From NCBI GenBank assembly GCA_032353305.1, contig JAUCNG010386259.1:1-10971 (forward strand): a stretch of 10,971 nt of DNA, read 5' to 3'. Below, one piece after another: positions 1-9,300 of this stretch. Both the position numbers and the translations under genes were made by a program. Numbering within the stretch: the stretch's first letter is position 1; each line of letters starts with the position of its first letter. The stretch comes from Cephalothrix spiralis. Its lineage: Eukaryota; Nemertea; Palaeonemertea; Archinemertea; Cephalotrichidae. A model generated the notes under the pieces. That model made no database searches. It saw only the letters and a program-made list of their open reading frames with translations, and had not been told where the DNA came from.

Positions 1-1
1 G

Positions 2-324
2 CAAGAGGCTTCTAATGATGTGTTAGAGAATGAAAAGTCTCCCCCAGTTTTGAATACAAAGTCTCGACGAGCATCGACTCGTACGCCAGCTGCGAAAAAG
101 TCAAAATCAAATTCGGAAATTGAAAATGTTGACTTAGCACCTGTGAGCATAGACACTGATGTTCCAAAAAGCAGTAAAAAAATGACAAGACGTAGCATTG
201 CAATTAGTGGCACTCATGAGAATGTTAGACCACTCGTGGAGGACACTGTAAGGACACCGAATCCATTGTCAAAAAGTTTAAAGAAACGACGAAGAACAGT
301 GGCAGTACTTTCCCCTGAAGAGAG
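2..324 (+). CDS. DLGAP5: Exon 1 of window: basic Ser/Thr-rich N-terminal region (5' partial)
   Basis: This exon encodes residues 1-107 and two bases of codon 108. The frame is open from base 2 with no acceptor visible, so the exon begins at or before the window edge. The GTG at position 20 is an ordinary valine codon and not a start. The peptide is low in hydrophobic residues and rich in K, R, S and T. It carries basic phospho-site-like motifs (SRRAST, TRRSI, KKRRRTV) and proline-directed sites (RTPA, VRTPNP, LSPEE). Such disordered basic regions occur N-terminal to the GKAP domain in HURP, where they contact microtubules. That function is inferred only. The donor at 325 (gtaagt) is a perfect consensus and leaves phase 2. 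Without splicing, the frame would stop at 326-328. Confidence 0.85.
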
Positions 325-3300
325 GTAAGTTAATTTGTTCAATCGCTTAAATATCCAACCGAATTCCGCATTAAACGACATTAAGTTCGCTTCGACTTGA
401 GTCATCGCTGACCTTTTCGAATCTCACTGTCGCGCGTGCAATTCGCGAATTGCACGGGGGTATTTCAACGGGGGAGGTAGCGATCATGTAATGTAATAAA
501 CTGTACGGGGAGTTGTAGAGGTAGATATCTGTACTATATGTACATTGATACAACCTCTTGCGCTTATAGCGTCAGATCTACCATTTTGTCAATTTTTTAA
601 ATAAAATGTTACCCCCGATTGAGGTTCTAACACGCGTACGCGCCCGTTTGCGAAATCGAGACACTTGGTATGGCCAGGTGCAAGCGCGTTCAACTCACAA
701 TTAGATAATTAGATATCGAACAATGAAACGTTATTACAGCAGATAATATTCATTCTATTATTCAAAATGGCGGACTAGTAACTAAAGATGGTTCGGGTTT
801 TTACAGGATATAAAAATACAGGAATAAACCTGTACTTAGCACGATTTCTGCAGAAGCGTACTAATAGACCAGAAGCATTTGATTGCCTCCACTGTCTAGT
901 GACGGAAGTTCATATCAGTGTTAAATCCTTCTACCCTTTCGTCCTGCTAAGTTGCTGCCAGATGGCAAACACTATGACTTGTGTGCTCTCTGGTGTTATA
1001 CGTTATCCACCTGTTGTATATTGAGCCTATCAGAGAACACTTCGATGAAAAACCCTCGGGGAAAACCCCTCATCGTTCAGTGTACATATAGCCAATTACC
1101 AATTACCGGAACAGCTTGTTTCTAATATTGATTATGATTTCAATTAGCATATTTGTAGAGCGCGTTAGTGCAAAAGAAAATTTTCGAATTTCAAAATATG
1201 AAATCCCGAACAAACAAATTTTGTTCTTGATTTCAAAACAACGCAATTAGGTTATTGTCAGTTATGCTTTTCGTACCTAATTGAACTTATCATCACGGTG
1301 AGTGCTTATGTCACTGCAATTAGGACCAATCCTATAATATTTCTTATACAAAATTCATTATATACTTTAACGTTATAAGTAAACTTCGGACATGTGGAAT
1401 TTTATTAGGGTAAGATACAATATTTTTTCTTAGGTTAAATCTTGGGTTTTCATGATGTTGTGGAATATTTATGCCCAAAATGGGAGGCGTTATAGGTTCT
1501 AGTCCGACGAAAGCTCCGTACACATGACTATAATATTATCGGAAGTTAGTGTAATAGCTGAAATAGAGTATCTAAAGGAGGAAAATATATACCATTTCAT
1601 GATTCAACGTCAAATATTTGCATTAATATCAACAACAGCAACATGAAACTTATACCAAACATTTTCTCTCTCCAAATTCGCCTTTACAATCATTAAGTTA
1701 ATTCAAAATGTTGACTTATTAAAATATTTGAAAATTAGAGTGTAAAATTAGTATTTTGCTAAAATCAATATTTTATTTAATTTAATTCACTTTAATTTTT
1801 ATTTAAATATGTTTCATCTATTGATTGTGTTTGAATTGTTACTATTACTTCATGTGTCATATATAAAGAAGAATCTAATGAAGAAACATATTGATTTTAG
1901 CAAAATACTTTAAGCCATATTAATTTCATTACACAGACCACAGAAAAATTTGTCGACCGCGTGCAAAAAATAGAGAGTGGGTGGCCAAAAATTGATGGAA
2001 AAATTTGGCACGATGGAAAAATTGGCAAAAAATAGGGGGTAGGGCAAAAATAGATTTTTCCATGCCATTTTGGGGGTGGGTTGGTACCTCAACCCAATTT
2101 TGCCAATTTTCGGCCTATGCGTATGGCATTTTTTTCCCATTACCCCCCCTCCTGTTTACATCAGATTTTTACAAATCCATGTTGAAATTCTTGACTCTGA
2201 TTAGTCAGAAGTAGTCACGGGACTGCGAATAATTGAGTTAATCAAAATGACGTAGAATATGGTCTACTTTGCATATTTTCAAATGGGTCAACAAATCATT
2301 TGATATATTTAATAACGGTATGAAAAAAAGTTTTGTCGCAGCTTAAACTTTTTAAAAACATCTTAATTAACTTTCATTGTGGATGTGGTTTTCTGAAATT
2401 AATTGCAGGTTTACCCGACTTTTTCAGTATAAAGTTGTATAATTTCGGATAACCGCAGCCAAAATGAAAGTTTAAGGTAAACGATAAAGAATTTAGTTCA
2501 ATTTCGTATGTAGAACCTTCTCGTTTTTTTGTGACCGACGTTTTGAAAAAGGCCGTCTGCGGTTGCAATATAATAAAGTATATAATTATATTTTTATTTT
2601 ACGAAAAATTTAGACCAATCATAAATGGCTTAATTATGATAAATTGTACATATACGTCATTATGTTTTTCAGAGCTATTCTAATTTTGTCGAAAAGTCCA
2701 ATGATCGAACTCGATCGTCGAACACCTAAAAGAAAGTCGATAGGTGGTAAGTGCCATATAATCATCTTTATTTCTACACTGTATTTTGTTCATTTCATTT
2801 CATTATATAGCATGATAATCTCTACTATGCTAAAGTATAGGCTTTTCCGGGAATTTTCATACCCATCACGACTATACCGCCTTTAGTATAGGTTCTACCA
2901 TTTTGAATCATAGGAGAGATCACCGATTCCCAACTTATAATATTATAAATATTAAGTGCAATATTTATACTTATGATGTTAGTTCAATGTTGTTTATTAT
3001 AATTGATTTTATCATCAATGTTATTTACTATTTGATGTTTGGTAACTTTGAAATGCATTTAATTTCAAAATTGTTAAATGCTATTTACGAATTCCCCTAG
3101 CGTGACAAGGTCAGCTTTATATAAACAATTTATTCGTAGTTAAATGTATTTCACTCATGTGACGATTCTGTAGTGATAATATCATTGGTTATCACATTGT
3201 CTCATTGGTGATTTTAGGCTTTTTTCATCCGTTCATCAGGGAAAATCAGGGAATTTTGAAATTAAAAAAGTGGTGCTACTGTTTTTCCTTTTATACAAAA

Positions 3301-6300
3301 ACACAGAAATAGCAATATGATAAAATACTACATGTATATTGTCGTATATTTGTACATCTGAAAATAAATCGAAGTTTGACAATATTTGAAGCACTTAATA
3401 TAAATTACTTATTATGTAACTTAACATGTTAAAATACGTTCCTACAAGCCCAAAATCATAGTTTACAGTAAAAAACAGTATAATAATTAAAAGTTGAGGC
3501 TGTACTTAAAACCTTAATGCGCCATAGTTAAAATGGTGTAAAATATATTCATGAATAATGTACAGCGCACCACAATCATGATTTTCTAGCATGAATTATA
3601 TAATTCATAGCAAAGTCAATATAATTCTTAAGGACTTTAAAAAGGCTATAATAGGCCTCCTCATGCATATAGCATATATGTATGAACTATTCAAAATATC
3701 AAATGTAGAGAAAATGGGGGTTTCCCTATAATTTTTGAAAAATTTATGAATTTTTATAATTATCACTAACTTCGGAATCATTTAATAAATAATAAATCAT
3801 AATTTTTAATAGTAATTTCATCAAAACATTTAAAATTTTGTAAGTATATTTAAAATTCTATAATATGAGGGAAAGTTTTTTTTAAATAACTGGTTAAGTG
3901 TTTGAGTTATGGTTGATTTTATAAATAAAATTTCCTTTTAGTCAAAAATCACCTTTTCCAAAAAGTATGATAGATATAAAAAAAAACAAAAAAGTAAGCC
4001 TACTATAATTATAATGGTTGTTCTAAGGTTTATAAAAATATTAATTAAACAAAATTTTACTTATTCTATTTTATGCTATGCCTACTATAATTATAATGGT
4101 TGTTCTAATGTTTATGAAATTATCAATTAAAACAAAATTTCACTTATTCTATTTGATGCTATACATACCCAGTTGTAATGACTTTTTTAAATTAAAAATG
4201 ACTCTGCAACTATTTTTTACTGTCAATTTTCGGGTAGGCTACGAAAAAATCAACTTTAACTACAAACAAATTCGGTCCATTTAAATAGCTCTCAGACGGA
4301 CAAAATTCTTTTAACTCTTGGACGGATCATATTTTAAAAAGTGCGCAGGTCTCAATGCCGTGTATCTAATCTTTGATGTTTTTGAGAAATAAGAAATTTT
4401 ATGTTGAAGAAAAATAATTTTTATCATAACAACTAATGTCAAAATTCTCAAAAACGAAAAAACAAAATATCAAAAAACTGATGACGTCATATCATGTGAT
4501 ATTACGTCACTGAGCCTGGAAATTAGCAGAAATTGTGACAAATTTCCGTGATAAGTTTTAAACAATGGCACAATTAATTTCCCGTGTTTCCGCAATAATG
4601 GTTGAGGAGTTTGGAGAGTTTTGCGAGACTATTCGCGACGCCGTTTGTACACCAAGACCACCAAGGTAACTAGTATAAAACGTGCATCTCGATACCCTCG
4701 TTATGATAATGCGTGCATCATCTATAATTGTTAATAGAAGCTATAACAAGTGCTGAGGGCATCGAAATGTAAAACGTGGTCAAGGACGAACAATTATTTG
4801 TATGTATACATGTATTACTTCTTTTTAACTTTCGCTGCCAGGCCTATTTTGAATAAATCGTTCAAAATGACCAGTTTTGCCTAAATCACAAGGGACGAGA
4901 GTGTAATTATCGAAAATCTTAAGACCGAGTATTTTTGAACAGCTTAGAATTAAATCTTTTATCTTTTTTGCTGTATACATGAAAAAACATTCCACACACT
5001 TCAAAGTCTCGAGGCTAGAGAGTGAAAATAGAAATTCGTTTTTGAAACAAATAGCGAAATTATGACATTTTTTCCAGATGTTTTGGCCAATTAGTGTCAG
5101 GTTTCCCGATGGCCGTGGTCAAACCGTAGGCCTACCTGGGTTGGGGGTTGATTATGGCTAAATTAAAGTGTTTCTTACTAACTAAACGATGCCGCAATGT
5201 CAAAGGTCAAAAACAATGCAAAATTCATTTAAATAAAACGAAACCATTTTGATGCGCAATGAACTTATCTTTCAAGTGCTTCAAAAATTCCTACTTAAGT
5301 TCCTCCAAAGTCAAAAATTCAAAATACTCAATCCGGGCTAGCGACTTAATTTGTCGCTGGCAGCGAAAAAGTTAAAAAAAGCTCGAGCTGAGTTTGTTTT
5401 GTGGTGCAAGACTATAAAGCTATATTATACTTCTTCCGAAAAAATTGGCAATATTATAATATAAATGGACATCTTGGAATCCGGAATTTTTGGACAAGTT
5501 CTGATACGCGTTTTTTGCGCCTGAGAGTGAATTGGTTGATGGGATATTCATCCGCGCTAATTTAGATCAATTAATATGGACGAGAAACGTACTTGTAAAG
5601 TTTTCCGTGATAAAGGGTAGGTGTAATGAATCTGTCCGTAAAATAGATAAAAGGCTCGTATTGGACTAATAGATGTGTGGTAATGCATTGAACTAATGGC
5701 TGTTTTTTTCTTTTTTACAGAACCTTTATTCATGCCAGATTTCAGTGATATTGACGACCTCCTTTCATCTCCTGCTCCTCCTGTATTTAGCCTTGAAGAA
5801 TCCGAGGTTTCTACTGTACCGAGTTCATCGTCACCAATGCAAACTGATGAATCAGATAGCTATCACAGCGCAGAAAGTGATGTCGAGAAGAAAGGACAAG
5901 AAAATAATGCAGAAGTCCTGCATGACGTGCTATATTTTAGAAATCTGTTGATTTCAGAAACACTTCGTCTGAATAGTCTATGTGACCAATGGACGAACAT
6001 AAGTGAAATTATACCAGATATACCCGAAGATGGTACGTAACGGAATTATGCAACAGTTACGACTGCTGAGGCACGACCGTCTCGGGGACCGGATCCCGTC
6101 TCAGACACGGTTCTCGTCCCAGGGAGTTTTAGGGGGAGGGGGACAAAGCCCCCTGATTGATTTAATACAGTTAACTAAAACTACTGAGGACGAGGGCCGT
6201 GTCTAAGCCGGTCGGGGAAATAAATGCGCGCGCATCGAATGTTGAAATAAACTCCTGTCTGAGCCGGGATCTCGTGCCTGAGGCGGATTTTGTTTGCTGG

Positions 6301-9300
6301 TATTTTAGTCGAATTATGAATAATCTACATATTTATTAAACAAATTAACGGTGTGATCCCATGATGTATCTAAAGCCTACCGCACACTGGTCGAATGAAC
6401 TCGTGAACGTACGATCGCATCATCATGTTTTTCAGCTCACGCTAGTTGCATGACGCTTCAAGTATATATAAAATGTGTTCGATGCCCAGATTTATCACGT
6501 GTTAAATTACGGCCAATATAGTCGTACACATGTTGCAACTAAACATTACTTTTTATAACTATGTTAAAATTTAACTTTGGGAATCGACAATAACATCGCT
6601 CAATTATAACATAATATATTAATATATCATTATTTGTGTTAGAAAGCTCGCAATTTAACAGTTTTTTGCACTTATTGGAATATCCTTGGACCTATGATGC
6701 ATATATTTATGAAATCTGTCCAATCCTTCAATGGTAATTCTGCAAAGTGCCTTAAAATCGCGATTATTACCCTTATTTTTATTTTTAACATTCAAATATT
6801 TATAGTTAAGGTCCTGGAATGTTTTGTTAAAGACCTGGAAATTTGATGAAAAAAATCCATGGGAACCCTACCTTTGATTTTGCATTTACGCAACAGTATG
6901 GATGAGGTATACACTTATTAGTGCTTTTAAATTTCCAATAACAATTCTCTTTTCTTTCAGTTTCTGGGCAACTTCGAACCACAATTGGCCAAGGTCACCT
7001 TCTTATGAATCAAAGATTTAAACAATTTAGAGGACTTGTTGATAACTGTGAATTTAAAACTGGCGAAAAAGAAACCAAATGTGAAGATCTTCAAGGATTC
7101 TGGGATATGGTTTATTTCCAGGTAAGAATTTTATTATGGTTCGAAGGAAATTCGAATAAACATTAGTCGTACTTGTTCGAAGTTGTGAATGACATATTTA
7201 TATCCAAAACTGCGCTTCGGAGCGCCGTGTCCTAAACCCCACACCCGGGGAATTAGCGTAATAGGGGCGATTTAAATATAGTATGTACGCACGAAATTCG
7301 TGATTTCTACCCAATTCCCCTTGTACGCGTGTGTTGGTTCTTGGAATACCCCTTCTGCGTTTTCCCCACCCCCACCTGAAAATAATGTTATGGCTTCTAG
7401 CAAACTAACATGTTTAAAAAAGGAGAGAGAGAAAATACATCATAGGGGCGCTAAATAGCTACAGATGTACACGTACATGCAAAGTTACACCCTCCCCCTT
7501 GTAAAATTGTTGTGCTTTACTCTCCCACTCAAGATTTTCCTGATCAAGTTTTTCCTAAGTTTTGAAATATAAGTTGTCGCGGTTCATCACTGACAGGTAT
7601 TTTTACCGTGGAAAACCATTTTGAAACAAGAAGAAGAACAAATAATTGGCTATTTCTGTTAATAAATTTTCGTGACTAGGCAAAATACTAAATTTTGTTG
7701 AAATTTTCCCTGGAACTCGCGGCCAAGAATGCATAAATTTCTCGAAATAGTTCTTGAATAGTAATGGAATTTTGCTGAAAAAAATCAGTGGGAACCCTAA
7801 AAGAACGTTAGCTATCAAGCTAGCTTACAATTCAACATCGGAGACTCATTGATGTGATAGTTTGACGAACAGCGTGCATTATCATCTTTACTGAAATAAT
7901 GAATTACTTGTAGGTTGAAGACGTGGACGCCAAATTTAAGCAACTAGAAAAAATAAGGGATGCTGGATGGGTAATGCAAAAACCTAAATCAGCAAAGAAG
8001 AAGAAAGCTGTCAAGGTATTTATAAAATTTTCTCTCGGGTGTGTTCAATATTTTGTAAACCCCCTTATAGTCGGTGTATCGTATCCATCCCACTCTTGTT
8101 TTTTTCAAATTTTGGCCCCAAAAAATATGTTTGCGCTAAAAGGCAAAAAATTTGGCTTGCGCCATGTTATATTATGTGAGACCTGACAATAGCTGGGTTT
8201 CTATCAGCTGCGTATACATGAATTTGGCATTATAGGAGTAGAAGTACAAAAATAGTTGAGAATTTATATTTTAAAAGCTTTATTTTACACTATCTTATTT
8301 TCCACCATATATAGCGATCAAGGGACAATCAATTGAAATTATTTTTTTACATAAAAATGAAAACGAAATCCGAGATATTGTGCCAATAACAATAGATAGA
8401 GGCTAGCCGTTACAGTTCCCTAATACACCCATTTTTTTTGCAAAATGTTGATTCCTACTGGTCAACTTTGACATTTTTGATCGCAATAATGGTGCATAAG
8501 AGCAAAAAGTAATATCTAACCTAATTCCCTGCTCTATAAATCAGGCACCGGGGGGCTCGGGGTGCCCCCAATAATAATAATAAAAACTTTTTTAACTCAC
8601 CAAAACCAATGAGAAATCAATCTCAAAACGAGAATTGCTTCCGCGGGCCCTGTAAAATAATAGAATTGATTTCTCTTTATTTCAGAAGGTTACGAAGGCA
8701 TCTAACGCCAAAATGGCCAAGTCTAAATTTGCTGATTTCAGGAAACAAATGTTATCTAACAGGAACAAACAGTCAAAAGCGGGTGAATTCTTGTCCTTAA
8801 ATAGCCCAAAAGGTCCTGGGCGTAAGTAACTTGTTATTTAATTTGGTTATTTATTATTTAAGTTGTCCTACTTTTCCTACTTTTTTGATTGATGACCTAC
8901 TTTTTAGCAAGTTAGACCAAAATATGAATCTTATTTTAACGCTAAAATGCAAATTTTCGGCTCGCGCCTGTAACGGCGCTCGCTCTTTTTTAACGAATTA
9001 TAACTCTTTCTTATTCTTATCCTTGTTTATTGCTAATAATATATCCTACTACTTGATAACTTTACTTTATAAGAAACCACTAGAAATAACTACAATTTCA
9101 CGTATTTATCTGGTTTTAAATTGTCCTACTTAATTTCCGAAAAGTCCTACTTTTTTGTAGGGGCAGACTTCGAGCACTTTTTATATGTATACGGTCAACA
9201 CTTGGTGTGTCAAAAAAATTCGACAAATATACATGTAGCTATATAGTATTACGACCTTATTAATGTGCATGTTGGTAAAATCAATAGGTTTTGCCAGGAA

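Larger units (their letters stand above)
325..2672 (+). other. Intron 1 (2.35 kb, phase 2)
   Basis: Bounded by gtaagt and tgtttttcag. It has no exon that I can support. It holds a 22-bp perfect palindrome (435-456), an uninterpretable 78-codon ORF (788-1024), a MITE-like element (1750-1909), and two fold-back segments (1983-2115, 2371-2470). The remainder is AT-rich sequence without recognised features. A CAAAATGGCGGA word at 763-774 matches the YY1-type core and recurs on the minus strand at 9691-9702. No function can be claimed for it. Confidence 0.8.
2747..5720 (+). other. Intron 2 (2.97 kb, phase 1)
   Basis: The largest intron. It contains a CAGGGAAAA-type repeat fragment (3236-3262), an 18-bp palindrome (3591-3608), an 82-bp tandem duplication (3998-4162), a CRE-like palindrome followed by a short ORF ending at a splice donor (4482-4665), and a fold-back (4686-4768). 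About 2760-3230 and 4800-5700 are AT-rich with no recognised feature. Two longer ORFs (2644-2886, 2903-3100) are low-complexity read-through; only 2673-2746 of the first is exonic. Confidence 0.8.
6033..6960 (+). other. Intron 3 (928 bp, phase 1)
   Basis: The donor gtacgt and the acceptor ctcttttctttcag are clear. The first third is taken up by a GC-rich fold-back (6066-6282) unlike the rest of the intron. A short dispersed-repeat tail lies at 6837-6869. Between them (about 6290-6830) is AT-rich sequence with nothing recognised. Confidence 0.85.

Noticed and set aside
1910-2214. Overlapping plus- and minus-strand ORFs near 1910-2214
   Set aside because: Both cross the fold-back repeat and mirror each other's Trp/Gly/Pro and Phe/Pro-rich composition, as expected from an inverted repeat and not from a gene.
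2644-3100. Two plus-strand ORFs around and after exon 2
   Set aside because: Only 2673-2746 is coding. The rest is hydrophobic, Ile/Tyr-rich translation of AT-rich intron past a perfect donor.
4565-4665. Alternative start exon for the DLGAP5 gene
   Set aside because: Its donor is phase 2 and exon 3 needs phase 1, and direct splicing leads to a stop within about ten codons. It is kept only as a possible separate transcript.
8831-9133. 100-codon ORF in intron 6 as a gene
   Set aside because: It overlaps a repeat-like block of TCCTACTTTTT words, has low-complexity hydrophobic composition and begins right after a consensus donor.
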